DNA of 64,000 nt from Kitasatospora sp. NBC_00458 (GCF_036013975.1 NZ_CP107904.1:1612001-1676000), one strand, 5' to 3'; shown: positions 32,832 through 41,828, counted from the stretch's first letter. Program-made: numbers and translations. The notes: generated by a model from the sequence alone, not told the origin.

Positions 32832-33313
32832 CCACCGCCGCCACCAGCGCCACCGCCTCCACCACCGCCTCCACCACTGCCGCGCCCGCCGCCGACGCCC
32901 GCATGCTCGGCCTGGCCCACTACGCCGCCCGCGGCGTCCTGGAGCACGTGCTCGCGCGGCACGGCGTCACGTTCCAGCAGCAGATCGCCCTGCGCGCCGC
33001 CGTCACCGCGGACGGACCGCGGACGGCGGACGACCTCACCGCCCAGGTCCGGGCCTCCCTCAAGGCCGCTCCGGCCGACGTCCGCGCCACCCTCGACGAG
33101 CTGGTGGCCGGACGACTGCTGGTCTCGGACGGCGCCCACCTCCGCCCCACCGACGCGGGGCGCGAACTTCTCGCCACCGTCGCCGGGGAGACCGCCCCCG
33201 TCAGCGCCCGCATCTGGGGCGGGATACCCGCCGAGGACCTGGCCGCCGCCGGCCGCGTCCTCGCACTGGTCACCGAGCGGGCCGACGCGGAACTCGCGGC
33301 GCTGACGGCCTGA
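32828..33313 (+). CDS. MarR-like winged-helix protein
   Basis: A 161-residue protein with a Thr/Ala-rich start, then a helical domain (MLGLAHYAARGVLEHVLARHG), a winged-helix-like GPRTADDLTAQVRASLK, and LDELVAGRLLVSDGAHLRPT. It resembles MarR-type proteins that lack a strong recognition helix. AGGGGA lies seven bases before the ATG. It is translationally coupled to the MarR gene, so both may form a mixed regulatory complex or sense the same signal. Confidence 0.78.
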   Translation: MTTAATSATASTTASTTAAPAADARMLGLAHYAARGVLEHVLARHGVTFQQQIALRAAVTADGPRTADDLTAQVRASLKAAPADVRATLDELVAGRLLVSDGAHLRPTDAGRELLATVAGETAPVSARIWGGIPAEDLAAAGRVLALVTERADAELAALTA

Positions 33314-33401
33314 TGACCGATCAGGCGGATCGGGAACAGAAGCTGTTGCGGATCACAGCTGCTCGCGGCGCCCGGCACGACCGGAGTCCGGCCGGCAGTC
33401 C

Positions 33402-33434
33402 GGGGACGGCCGACGGTATGGGGACGGCCGACGG
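33402..33434. repeat. 15-bp direct repeat
   Basis: GGGGACGGCCGACGG occurs at 33402-33416 and 33420-33434. It lies in the short gap between convergent genes and has no evident role. Confidence 0.7.
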
Positions 33435-33443
33435 CCTCCGCGG

Positions 33444-33659
33444 TCAGCGGCAGATCCAGTAGCTGTCGCGGGCCGGGTGCCGGCGCCGCTCACCGGACGG
33501 CCGGGCGACCACGACCTCGCCGTCTTCGTACGAGATCCGGTCACCCGCCGCGACGAACACCGGCTCGTCCAGTCCGACCCGGAAGTCGGAGTGGAGCAGG
33601 AACTCGCTGACCAGCAGCATCCGCGACACCGGGGTGACGCCGTCGAGATTCACGCGCAT
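33444..33659 (-). CDS. Small hypothetical protein (71 residues)
   Basis: The protein runs MRVNLDGVTPVSRMLLVSEF, FRVGLDEPVFVAAGDRISYE, then DGEVVVARPSGERR and ends SYWICR. It is beta-rich, with no recognised domain. The ribosome site is weak. High third-position GC and protein-like composition support expression. Confidence 0.6.
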   Translation of the reverse strand: MRVNLDGVTPVSRMLLVSEFLLHSDFRVGLDEPVFVAAGDRISYEDGEVVVARPSGERRRHPARDSYWICR

Positions 33660-33781
33660 GCGCCGAGCATCCCGGAGGGAGCGGTGCCGCCGCTACGGGT
33701 TTTCGGGGCGCCCCGACCGCCTGTGGACGGGCGGGCCGTGGCACGCCCCGGACGGACGAGGGCGCCGGGCCGGTCTCGGGC

Positions 33782-34591
33782 TCAGGGGTCGGCGGGGTGG
33801 TCGGACCGCCGGAGGGCGAAGGCCGCCTCGGCGGTGCGGCAGAGGGTTTCCACGGCCTGGCGCAGCGAGCGCCAGGAGGCGAGGCCGACGAGGATCCCGG
33901 CGGCGGCCGAGGGCCACCACCAGAGGCCGACGGCGGTGAAGGCGACACTCCACACCAGGGCCTCGCAGGCGGCGTCGTAGGCGTCCCGGGCCGCGCCCAG
34001 CGCCTCCCTGGACGGGTCGGGGGCGCCGAGGAGGAGGCCCGTCCAGGCCTCGGCGACGTCCTCGCCGGTCGTCGCGCGGATGCGCTCCTCCGCCGCCCGC
34101 AGCCGGTCGCCCGACCAGGTGGGGCCGGCGGGAGCGGACGGGTTCGCGCGGGCGCGGCGGGCGTCGAGCCGGGCCGCGCGCAGTTCGTGCCCGGCCGCGC
34201 GGGCCCGCACGGCCTCCCTGGCGATCCGCTCGGGCGGTGCCCAGCGCCGTGCCCGCCGACGGGTCAGCCGCCGCCCCAGCGGCGTCAGCCACCAGGGCCA
34301 GGCGCCCGAGGCCAGCGCGCCGACCGCCCCGGCGGCGAAGGGCACCAGGAGGGCGGCCGCCACCGCGGCCACCGCGAGGAGGGCGAGCACCGCCGCGCTG
34401 TCGGGCGTCAGGCCGTCGCCGAACCGCAGCACCCCGGCGGTCGTCTCGCGGGCGAGGCCGACGTCCGACCAGTGGCGCCACCCGAGCCGCCCGCCGAGGG
34501 CGGCGACGACCACGAGGAGCGCGGCCGGCAGCAGCCGTCGCAGGAACCACCCGTCGGGGATGCGTTTCTGGAGTTCGAGGAGCAGTCCCAT
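33782..34591 (-). CDS. Membrane protein of the CHAT locus
   Basis: A 269-residue protein with hydrophobic segments at about residues 20-38 (LLPAALLVVVAALGG), 66-94 (VLALLAVAAVAAALLVPFAAG) and 215-245 (WSVAFTAVGLWWWP, AAGILVGLASW). Between them is a long Arg-rich cytosolic region (residues 105-185) with helical, coiled-coil-like character. It starts seven bases after the stop of the small Cys-motif gene, so the two form an operon divergent from the CHAT protease gene. A membrane target or anchor for the CHAT system is plausible but not shown. Confidence 0.75.
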   Translation of the reverse strand: MGLLLELQKRIPDGWFLRRLLPAALLVVVAALGGRLGWRHWSDVGLARETTAGVLRFGDGLTPDSAAVLALLAVAAVAAALLVPFAAGAVGALASGAWPWWLTPLGRRLTRRRARRWAPPERIAREAVRARAAGHELRAARLDARRARANPSAPAGPTWSGDRLRAAEERIRATTGEDVAEAWTGLLLGAPDPSREALGAARDAYDAACEALVWSVAFTAVGLWWWPSAAAGILVGLASWRSLRQAVETLCRTAEAAFALRRSDHPADP

Positions 34592-34598
34592 GCGCGTC

Positions 34599-35003
34599 TC
34601 AGTCCACCCGCCGCAGGGGTCCGCCGCTCAGCGCGCAGAGCCGGGCGCCGGACGCGTCCCCGGGCGGGGCGGCGGCGTCGTCCGGCAGGTCGACCCGGGC
34701 GCACCGGCCCGTGGGGCAGATCCAGCCCACCGAGCGCGGCACCGGCCCGCCCGGCCAGTCGCCGACGGCGCCCATCGTGGTGCGCAGCCCGATCCCGCCG
34801 GGGATCCCGGCGTCCTCGGCCGCCTCGTGGAGGTCCCGTACGGCGTCGCGCCACGCGCCGGTGGCCGGGTCGCCGTCCCGGACGCGGGCGAAGGGCGCGT
34901 CCCAGTGCGCCGGGCCGACCAGCTCGCGCAGCGCCTCGGCGTTGCGGCACAGGTACTCGACGGCGTCCTCGAAGAGCCGCCGCTCCTTGCCCCCTGATCC
35001 CAT
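34599..35003 (-). CDS. Small CHAT-associated protein with Cys motif
   Basis: A 134-residue protein. Residues 1-65 are helical (RLFEDAVEYLCRNAEALREL). The C-terminal part has GWICPTGRCARVDLP and, about 25 residues on, LCALSGGPLRR, three Cys residues in a pattern seen in small proteins encoded beside actinobacterial CHAT, vWA-MoxR and related conflict genes; the Cys may bind zinc. GGAGGAG is five bases before the ATG. It is divergent from the CHAT gene across 90 bases and is the first gene of a two-gene operon with the membrane protein. Confidence 0.72.
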   Translation of the reverse strand: MGSGGKERRLFEDAVEYLCRNAEALRELVGPAHWDAPFARVRDGDPATGAWRDAVRDLHEAAEDAGIPGGIGLRTTMGAVGDWPGGPVPRSVGWICPTGRCARVDLPDDAAAPPGDASGARLCALSGGPLRRVD

Positions 35004-35081
35004 GACCGCTCCTCCCGGTCCCCGCCGCCGGTCCCACCGGCCGTTCCCGCCGATGCACCGCGTGCCGACGATACGCCAGGA

Positions 35082-35096
35082 TAGTCTGTTCGGGTG
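35082..35096 (+). promoter_or_regulatory. Likely leaderless promoter of the CHAT gene
   Basis: TAGTCT (35082-35087) fits the actinobacterial -10 pattern TANNNT and ends six bases before GTG 35094. No ribosome site is present at a suitable distance. Together these features suggest transcription starting at the start codon. A -35 element is not clear. Confidence 0.55.
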
Positions 35097-38000
35097 ACGG
35101 ACCTTCACGAGCGGGTGCAGGCACGGTTGTTGGCGGCTCACAGTGCTCGTGACAGCGCGCCGTTGCGGGCGCCCGGGGCGGCGGACGAGGCGTTCGCACT
35201 CCTGGCCGAGGCCGCACCCTCTCCGGAGGGGCTCGTCGACCTCGACATGGTCCTCGCGGTCTTCTGGACGTTCTTCCTCCGGCACGAGGGCCCCGACGAC
35301 CCGGAAGCCGCCGCCAACGTGCTCCTCATCGGCGCCACCTTCGGCTTCCTGCAGCCGCGCGTCCCCGCGCACGTGGTGCTCCCGCCGCAGCTCGGGGAGT
35401 CGTTCGACCCCGCCGACCCGCTCCACGACGCGCGTTTCGCCCACCTCGCCGGCGCGGCCCACGCCGAGCTGCTCGAAGCGCCCGACACCACCGGGCCGGA
35501 CCGGCTGACGGCGCTGGGGAGCGCGCTCGCCTGGTCCGCGCACGCCCGGAGCCTGCTCCCGCAGGGCCCGGACAGCGACGTGGAGCTGAGCCTGCAGGCG
35601 CTCAGGTTCGAACTGGCGCGCTTCCAGCTCGCCGCCGACCCGGACGCGCTGGCCGCCGCGGCCCACCACGGCCGGGTGGCGAGCGAGGTGCTGTCCGCCG
35701 TCTCCCCCGCCGACCTGGACGAGGCCGCCGCCGGGGCGGCCGCGCTAGCCCTGGGGACGGTCCTCGACGCGGCCCGGATGCTCGGCGATCCCCCGTTCGC
35801 CGAGGTCGACCGGCTGATCGCGGCCGCCCCGGCCGGCACCGTCCCGCCGGAGGCCCTGCAGACCCTGCACATGGTGCGCGCCCTGGAGGCCGACTCGACG
35901 GCCTGGCCGGGGCAGTTCGAGATGCGGATCGGCCTGACCCTCGCCGACGCCGGCGTCCGGGAGCACGACGCGGCCCGGATCGCCTGCGCCGTGCGGCGGC
36001 TGGACGCGGCCCTCGCCGCCACCCCGGCCGGGCACCCCGCGCATCCCGTCATCGCCGCCGCCCTGGCCGAGGCGCAGCGGGCGCTCGTCCGGGAGCGTGC
36101 CGACGGGGGCGGCGGCACCGACGGCGGTGGCGGGGGTGACGGCGGTGACGGGAGCGGGGTGACCGGAGCGACCGGTCCGGACCCGGCGGTCGATCCGGAC
36201 GCGGCGGCCGACCTCGTCGAACGTCTGAGGGAACTGAACGAGCACCTGGGAGCGCCGCCCGACATCGAACTGGAGGTCCTCGCCCTCACCACCACGTTCG
36301 ACGGCTTCACGGTCTCCGACGAGCAGATCACCCGGTTCCGCGCCGCGCTCGCGGTGGTCCCGGCGGAGGAGCCGCGGCGCTACGCCTACGTCGCCGTGCT
36401 GGCCTCCCTCGCCGGTGTGCGGGCCGACGACCTGCGCGGATCCGACCCGGCCCGGGCCGCCCGGCTGGAGGCCGAGGCCCGGGCGCTGGCCAGGGAGGCG
36501 GTCGCCTCCGCCCCGCCCGGCCTCTCACTGAGCGGCCTGCTGAGCGGGGGCCACTTCCACGCGGCCCTGGCCCTCGCCGCGGTCACCGCGGTCGCAGGCG
36601 ACCCGGACGGCGGCTTCGAGGACCCGGAGACGGCCCGGATGGCCACCCTGCTGGCCCGGTTCGGCAGCCTGGGCCTCGACGCACCCGACCGGCCCGGCGT
36701 CGAGGGCACGGACGGTGCGGGCGCGGGTGGTGCGGGGAACGACAGGCTCGACGACCGGCAGATCGAGGCACTCCGCGGGATCCTGGCCGACCTCCCCGAG
36801 GAGGAGACGGACCTGCGGAGCTACATCGCCGCGATCCTCGGCATCGCCCTGTCGGCCGAGGCCACCGACTCCCGGGACATCGGCGCGTTCGACGAGGTGG
36901 TGACGCTGCTCCGCTACGCCCGCACACACAGCCCCGAGAACTCCGCGGGCATCGACGACATCCTGGCCCGGGCACTCACCTTCCTCTCGGCCTTCCGCCT
37001 CGACCCGGAGGCCGCGCGCGAGGCCGCCGCGGTCCTCGCCGAGGCGGCGGCCGGCCCCGCGGACCCGCTGCTGCCCACCGGTCCCGAGCAGGAGGTCCTG
37101 TCCGCCCACACCGAACTCCACAGCGCCCTGCAGAACTACGTGCTCGGCCACGACCCCGACCAGCTGCTCCGGGCCCGCCAGGTGGCCCTGCGCCTCCGGG
37201 AACTCGGCGCCGGGGCCGACGGCCGGGGGGCGGACCCGCGCCTCGGGCTCGACCTGATGGGCGACGACTACCTCAACCTGCTCGACGCCATCGGCCCGGG
37301 CGGCGGGCCCGTCAGGGTCATCACCGACGAGCACCTCGAACGGTGCCGGGCGACGTTCGCCGCCTGCCCGCCCGGCCACCCCCGCCGGCCGAGCACCGCG
37401 ATGACGCTCGCCAACATCCTCGTCCAGCGGGTCCTGAAGATCCGGGTCGACGACCCCGAGGAGGCACGGCGCCTCATCGACGAGGCCGGGCGCGTCGTCG
37501 ACGCCGTCGCACCGGAGACCCCCGCGGGCTGGGGCGAGCTGATGCGTCACTCCCTCACCGTCGCCACCGACGCCCTGAACGGCACCCCGATGCGCTCCAT
37601 CGACCTTACGACCGCGCCGGGCGACCCCGGGGAGGAGCCCACCGACCCCGTCGAGGCCCTGGCGCGACGGGTGATGAGCAGCCTGCTGGGCGACTCCGCC
37701 GCACCGGTCGCGGACCTCTTCACCGCCTCGGCGTGGATGCGGGCGCACCGGGAGATCGGGAACGCGGCCGGTGCCCTGCGGCGGTCGGGGCCGGGCGTCG
37801 CGGCGGCCCTCGGGCACCTCGAAGCGGCCGTCGAACTGCTGCCGCAGGTCACCGACCGGGGCAGTGACCAGCGGTCCGCCGAGCACGGGCTGGTGTCGTT
37901 CGACGGGGACCTGCGGGGCATCGCCGAGCTGCTCCTCATGACGATCACCGTCCGCGAGGTGCGCGCGCGACTGGCGGGGCTCGGCGTCGGCCGGGAGGAA

Positions 38001-39536
38001 GGGGGAGCGGAGGAAGGGACGGAAGACGGAGCGGAGGAGAACGGGACGGGGACGGGCACGAGGACCGGGACCGGCACGGGGACGGGGGCGGAGGTCTCGG
38101 CGGGGGCGTTCCACGCCTCCGGCATCGGCATCGTGCGCGGCCCGGACGTCGACCGGACCGTCGAACTGCTGGAACGCGGCCGCGGGCTGCTGCTGTCCCG
38201 GCGGATCGAGGCCCGCGCCGACCTCGGCGCACTCCGGGCCGCCCACCCGGCGCAGGCGCACGAGTTCGAACGCCTCACCGAGCTGCTCGCCGACCCGGCC
38301 GCCACCGCGACCGGCGCCGTCCCCGAGCGGACCAGGCTCGCCGGGCTCCACGCCTCGCGCGACCTCGACGAACTGATCGGCCGGATCCGCGCCCTGCCGG
38401 GGTTCCACGACTTCCTCCGCCCCCTCGACGGCGACCGGCTGCGCGCCCTCGCCGCCGACGGGCCGGTCGTCCTGCTCAACCAGGGCCCGCACTACTGCCA
38501 CGCCCTGGTGGTCACCGGCCGGTCGATCACCTCACTGCCCCTCGCCCCCGGGACCGCCGAACTCGCCGACGCGGCCCAGCGGCTGAGCGCGGCCGTCGAC
38601 GCCATCAACGGCCAGGGCGCCGCCCGGCCCTCCCCCGCCGCCCTGGTCGCCGCCGGGGCCACCGCCCGCCACACCCTGTCCTGGACCTGGCACCGGATCG
38701 TCCGCCCCGTCCTCGACCTCCTGGGGGCCGCCGGGCCCGTGCCCGGCTCCGGGGGTCCCTGGCCGCGGATCTGGTGGATCCCCACCGGGGCCTTCCACGC
38801 CCTGCCGCTGCACGCCGCCGAGTGCACCCTGCCCGACTGCGGCGAGGGCGGCTGCGGTGCGGCGCTCGACGCCGTCGTGTCCTCGTACGTCCCGGGGTTC
38901 CAGACCCTGGCCCACGCGCGCTCCAGGGCCGCCCACCGGGAGACCGGCGACCGGGCCGCCGACGGCACCGCCGCGCTGATGGTCGCCGCACCCGAGGACG
39001 ACATGCCCGGCGTCGCGGCAGCGGCCCACTACGCCGCCGGACTGCTCCGGGCCCCCGCACCGCTGATCGGTGCCTCGGCGACCCGCGACGCCGTGCTCCG
39101 CGCGCTCGGCGGCACCCCCTGGGTGCACTTCGGCTGCCACGCGGCCACCGACCCGGACGAACCGTCGGGCGCCCTGCTCCACCTGCCCAGCGGCGAGCGG
39201 CTCTCCGTCCTGGAGATCTGCCGGGCCCGGCCGCGGGCCGCACGGCTCGCCTTCCTCACGGCCTGCGGCACGGCGCGCACACCGGACCGGCTCAGCGACG
39301 AGGCCATCCACATCACCAGCGCCTTCCTGGTCGCCGGCTTCCCCGAGGCGGTCGGCACCCTCTGGGAGATCGACAGCACCCACGCCGACGCGGTCACCCG
39401 CGCGTTCTACCGCCGGGTGACCGACGGGGACGGCGCGGCGAGTGCGCTCGCCCTGCACCACACCGTCCGCGAACTCCGCGCCCGGATACCCGGCCGCCCG
39501 CACGTCTGGGCCGCCTACGTCCACGCGGGCGCCTGA
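35094..39536 (+). CDS. CHAT-domain protease with long helical N-terminal region
   Basis: A 1480-residue protein. Residues 1-1150 are Ala/Leu/Glu-rich helical repeats (TPR-like pairs such as ARLEAEARALAREAVASAPP and DDPEEARRLIDEAGRVVDAV), with low-complexity Gly-rich inserts near residues 337-356 and a GT-repeat near 983-1000. The C-terminal 320 residues are a CHAT peptidase of the caspase-like clan: WVHFGCHAATDP carries His1349 and LAFLTACGTA carries Cys1391, followed by HITSAFLVAGFPEAVGTLW. Family members act as proteases in cell-death or conflict pathways, including separase-like and TPR-CHAT effectors. Transcription is probably leaderless. The divergent Cys-motif and membrane genes are likely partners. 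The trigger and target are unknown. Confidence 0.9.
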   Translation: MTDLHERVQARLLAAHSARDSAPLRAPGAADEAFALLAEAAPSPEGLVDLDMVLAVFWTFFLRHEGPDDPEAAANVLLIGATFGFLQPRVPAHVVLPPQLGESFDPADPLHDARFAHLAGAAHAELLEAPDTTGPDRLTALGSALAWSAHARSLLPQGPDSDVELSLQALRFELARFQLAADPDALAAAAHHGRVASEVLSAVSPADLDEAAAGAAALALGTVLDAARMLGDPPFAEVDRLIAAAPAGTVPPEALQTLHMVRALEADSTAWPGQFEMRIGLTLADAGVREHDAARIACAVRRLDAALAATPAGHPAHPVIAAALAEAQRALVRERADGGGGTDGGGGGDGGDGSGVTGATGPDPAVDPDAAADLVERLRELNEHLGAPPDIELEVLALTTTFDGFTVSDEQITRFRAALAVVPAEEPRRYAYVAVLASLAGVRADDLRGSDPARAARLEAEARALAREAVASAPPGLSLSGLLSGGHFHAALALAAVTAVAGDPDGGFEDPETARMATLLARFGSLGLDAPDRPGVEGTDGAGAGGAGNDRLDDRQIEALRGILADLPEEETDLRSYIAAILGIALSAEATDSRDIGAFDEVVTLLRYARTHSPENSAGIDDILARALTFLSAFRLDPEAAREAAAVLAEAAAGPADPLLPTGPEQEVLSAHTELHSALQNYVLGHDPDQLLRARQVALRLRELGAGADGRGADPRLGLDLMGDDYLNLLDAIGPGGGPVRVITDEHLERCRATFAACPPGHPRRPSTAMTLANILVQRVLKIRVDDPEEARRLIDEAGRVVDAVAPETPAGWGELMRHSLTVATDALNGTPMRSIDLTTAPGDPGEEPTDPVEALARRVMSSLLGDSAAPVADLFTASAWMRAHREIGNAAGALRRSGPGVAAALGHLEAAVELLPQVTDRGSDQRSAEHGLVSFDGDLRGIAELLLMTITVREVRARLAGLGVGREEGGAEEGTEDGAEENGTGTGTRTGTGTGTGAEVSAGAFHASGIGIVRGPDVDRTVELLERGRGLLLSRRIEARADLGALRAAHPAQAHEFERLTELLADPAATATGAVPERTRLAGLHASRDLDELIGRIRALPGFHDFLRPLDGDRLRALAADGPVVLLNQGPHYCHALVVTGRSITSLPLAPGTAELADAAQRLSAAVDAINGQGAARPSPAALVAAGATARHTLSWTWHRIVRPVLDLLGAAGPVPGSGGPWPRIWWIPTGAFHALPLHAAECTLPDCGEGGCGAALDAVVSSYVPGFQTLAHARSRAAHRETGDRAADGTAALMVAAPEDDMPGVAAAAHYAAGLLRAPAPLIGASATRDAVLRALGGTPWVHFGCHAATDPDEPSGALLHLPSGERLSVLEICRARPRAARLAFLTACGTARTPDRLSDEAIHITSAFLVAGFPEAVGTLWEIDSTHADAVTRAFYRRVTDGDGAASALALHHTVRELRARIPGRPHVWAAYVHAGA

Positions 39537-39551
39537 CCCCGGCCGGGGCCC

Positions 39552-39899
39552 TCAGCAGTGGTCCTCGCCGTAGCGCAGGCGGCGGCCCGGCCCGGCGCGG
39601 AACCCATGGGCCGGGTGACGTCCGAGGGAGGGATCGCCGCCGGGCCCCGCGTACGCGTTCCCGATCGGTGCCCGGAGTGCCGGGCGGTCGCCGTCCACCG
39701 TGGCACGGGGGCCGATCCCGCCCGTGTCGCCCCGGATGAGGGGCGGCGTGGCAGCGTCCCTGACGAGTCGGCGGACGGCGCGCAGGTCCAGTCGCCTGCG
39801 GTGCAGGACCCCGCGCGTCCCCGCGTCGTCCGGCAGTGCCACGACTCCTTCGAGGCTGTCGGGGTCGGCGGTGACGTGCTCCATGGGGCGGGTCTGCAC
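39552..39899 (-). CDS. Possible hypothetical protein (115 residues)
   Basis: The frame has strong third-position GC bias and a protein-like start (MEHVTADPDSLEGVVALPDD) with LDLRAVRRLVRDA following; the end is YGEDHC. GTG 39899 or ATG 39884 may be the start. No domain recognised. It lies convergent to the CHAT gene, which ends 13 bases away, with no room for a separate terminator. It could be a decayed gene. Confidence 0.42.
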   Translation of the reverse strand: MQTRPMEHVTADPDSLEGVVALPDDAGTRGVLHRRRLDLRAVRRLVRDAATPPLIRGDTGGIGPRATVDGDRPALRAPIGNAYAGPGGDPSLGRHPAHGFRAGPGRRLRYGEDHC

Positions 39900-39937
39900 G
39901 GCGGGGCACCCCCGTCACCGGCCAGGGCCCCGGCGGG

Positions 39938-40864
39938 TCAGTCGCCCGGGACGCCGGGGAGGCCCGGGACGCCGGGGAGGCCGGGGGTGAAGCCGTCGAG
40001 CGCGCGGGAGCAGGGGCAGGTGCGCTCGGCCGGGAGGGCTTCGAGGGCCTTGAAGAGGACGGTGCGCAACCGGTCGACGTTGCGGGAGAAGACCTCCAGC
40101 ACCTCGGCGTGGGTCACCCCGGCGCCGCTCTCCACGCCTGCGTCCAGGTCGGTGACCAGGTTCAGGGAGGTGTAGCAGAGGGCGAGTTCACGGGCCAGGA
40201 CGGCCTCCGGGTGGCCGGTCATGCCGACCGCGGACCAGCCGTTGGCGGTGAACCAGCGGGACTCGGCGCGGGTGGAGAAGCGCGGCCCCTCGATCACCAC
40301 GAGGGTGCCGCCGTCCACCGGCTCCCAGGCGGCGGCGCGGGCCGCCGACAGGACGGCGCCGCGGCCGGCCGGGCAGTACGGGTCCGCCATCGGGGCGTGC
40401 ACCACGCCCGGGACGGAGCCGTCGGGGAGCGGGACGCCGTCGTAGAAGGTCTGCTCCCGGCCCGAGGTGCGGTCGACGAACTGGTCCGGCACGATCAGGG
40501 TGCCCGGCCCGTACTCGGGGCGCAGGCCGCCGACCGCGCAGGGGCCGAGCACCTGGCGGACGCCCAGGGAGTGCAGGGCCCAGAGGTTCGCCCGGTAGTC
40601 GATGCGGTGCGGCGGGATGTCGTGCCCGCGCCCGTGCCTGGGCAGGAAGGCCACCCGCCGCCCGGCGACCTCGCCGACGAACAGGGAGTCGCTGGGCGGC
40701 CCGTACGGCGTCGTGACGGTGACCTCGGTGACGTCGTCGAGCAACGCGTACAGGCCGGAGCCGCCGATCACGCCGAGTTCCGCGTGCGGGGCCGGGGCGG
40801 ATGCCTGCGGGGCCGGGGCGGACGTGCGCGGGGCCGGGGCGGATGCGGGCCGGGGCGTCGGCAT
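39938..40864 (-). CDS. mtnP: S-methyl-5'-thioadenosine phosphorylase (MTAP/MtnP type)
   Basis: A 308-residue purine nucleoside phosphorylase of the MTAP group: LGVIGGSGLYALLD at residues 34-47, a PRHGRGHDIPPHRIDYRANLWA block cut into PRHG and RIDYRANLWA motifs, EGPRFSTRAESRW for phosphate binding, and GMTGHPEAVLARE near the purine site. It cleaves MTA from polyamine or acyl-homoserine-type SAM chemistry to adenine and 5-methylthioribose-1-phosphate. Both ends are low in complexity: an (A)SAPAP repeat before the fold and GLPGVPGLPGVPGD at the end. ATG 40864 has AGAGG eight bases upstream. A strong hairpin lies just before it. Confidence 0.9.
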   Translation of the reverse strand: MPTPRPASAPAPRTSAPAPQASAPAPHAELGVIGGSGLYALLDDVTEVTVTTPYGPPSDSLFVGEVAGRRVAFLPRHGRGHDIPPHRIDYRANLWALHSLGVRQVLGPCAVGGLRPEYGPGTLIVPDQFVDRTSGREQTFYDGVPLPDGSVPGVVHAPMADPYCPAGRGAVLSAARAAAWEPVDGGTLVVIEGPRFSTRAESRWFTANGWSAVGMTGHPEAVLARELALCYTSLNLVTDLDAGVESGAGVTHAEVLEVFSRNVDRLRTVLFKALEALPAERTCPCSRALDGFTPGLPGVPGLPGVPGD

Positions 40865-40878
40865 GCGGGCACCTCTCA

Positions 40879-40909
40879 TAGGGTGGTCGGTCCTGCTCCG
40901 ACCACCCTA
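40879..40909 (-). promoter_or_regulatory. 12-bp hairpin in the MTA phosphorylase leader
   Basis: TAGGGTGGTCGG (40879-40890) and CCGACCACCCTA (40898-40909) pair perfectly around a 7-base loop. It ends 14 bases before the mtnP start. Position suggests a leader element or operator; terminators are usually farther from a start. No known riboswitch was recognised. Confidence 0.55.
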
Positions 40910-40997
40910 CGAGGACTGTGGGGCCGCGGCGGGGGATGCCGTCCGGCGGCCGGGCCCGCCCTGCGGGCGGGTCGGCGGCGGGCACGGCTCCGCGCCG

Positions 40998-41828
40998 TCA
41001 GCGGGGTGCGCCGCCCGCGGTCAACTCGGCCACGGCGTAGGGCCGGTGTCCGAGCATCGGAACGCGCAGCACGGCTGCGGCGATGCGCTGGGCGGGGCCG
41101 ATCCGCTCCATGACCGGGTGCTCGGCGACGGCCTTCCAGCCCGGCGAGGCCGCGGCGAGCCCGGCGGCGCCGCGCGCACCCGAGCGGAACCGGGCTCCGG
41201 TGGCCCGGGAGATCGGGTGGAGGCCGCTGCGGGCCACCCAGGGGTGGAAGAAGTCGGCCAGCAGGCCGGTGCCGGGCCCGAGTCTCCGGTGGACGTCGGC
41301 GAGGAAGCCGGACACCTCGGCGTCGGAGAGGTACATGAGCACGCCCTCCGCGACCACCAGGGCCGGGCCCTCCTCGCCCGCCAGGGCCTCGGTCCAGTCC
41401 GGGTCGGTGATCGACGCCGCGTGCAGCCGGACGGCGCTGTCCGGCAGCAGCCGCCGCCGCAGTTCGGCGACCTCCGGCACGTCGACGCCGATCCACCGCA
41501 CGCCCTCGGACACGGCGTCCGCGAGGCGGGCGTCCCGGGTGCAGAGGCCGATGCCGACGGAGACGACGGCGCCGTCGGGGTGGAGCCGGGCGAACCTGCG
41601 CACCAGGGCGTCGAAGACGATCGCGCGGTGGATCGCGCCGACGGCGTTGGAGCGGTCGGTCAGCACCTCCTCGGCCCGGAACCCGGTCCGTTCGAGCACG
41701 GCGGCCGCCAGCGGGTCCCGGAAGTCGGTGCCGGGGAGCAGCCGGTCGGCGTGCGCGCGACCGTAGAGCGGGGTGAGCAGCGTACTGGCCACGCCCGAAA
41801 GGCCGTGCGCCGGAGAGTCCTTGGGCAT
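40998..41828 (-). CDS. Class I SAM methyltransferase (LCM/TcmP-like), iron-box promoter
   Basis: A 276-residue methyltransferase of the leucine-carboxyl-methyltransferase/TcmP superfamily: GGAIHRAIVFDALVRRF-like start, motif I VVSVGIGLCTRDARL, then WIGVDVPEVAELRRRLL and VVAEGVLMYLSDAEV. Acceptor unknown; relatives methylate small-molecule carboxyl groups. The ATG directly follows a strong iron box, so expression is probably repressed by an IdeR/DmdR-type regulator when iron is plentiful. AAGG in the box is also the only ribosome site. Confidence 0.85.
   Translation of the reverse strand: MPKDSPAHGLSGVASTLLTPLYGRAHADRLLPGTDFRDPLAAAVLERTGFRAEEVLTDRSNAVGAIHRAIVFDALVRRFARLHPDGAVVSVGIGLCTRDARLADAVSEGVRWIGVDVPEVAELRRRLLPDSAVRLHAASITDPDWTEALAGEEGPALVVAEGVLMYLSDAEVSGFLADVHRRLGPGTGLLADFFHPWVARSGLHPISRATGARFRSGARGAAGLAAASPGWKAVAEHPVMERIGPAQRIAAAVLRVPMLGHRPYAVAELTAGGAPR

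Noticed and set aside
30905..33313. Long frame ending in the second MarR-like gene
   Set aside because: The upstream part runs out of frame through the methyltransferase and MarR genes; the true start is the coupled ATG at 32828.
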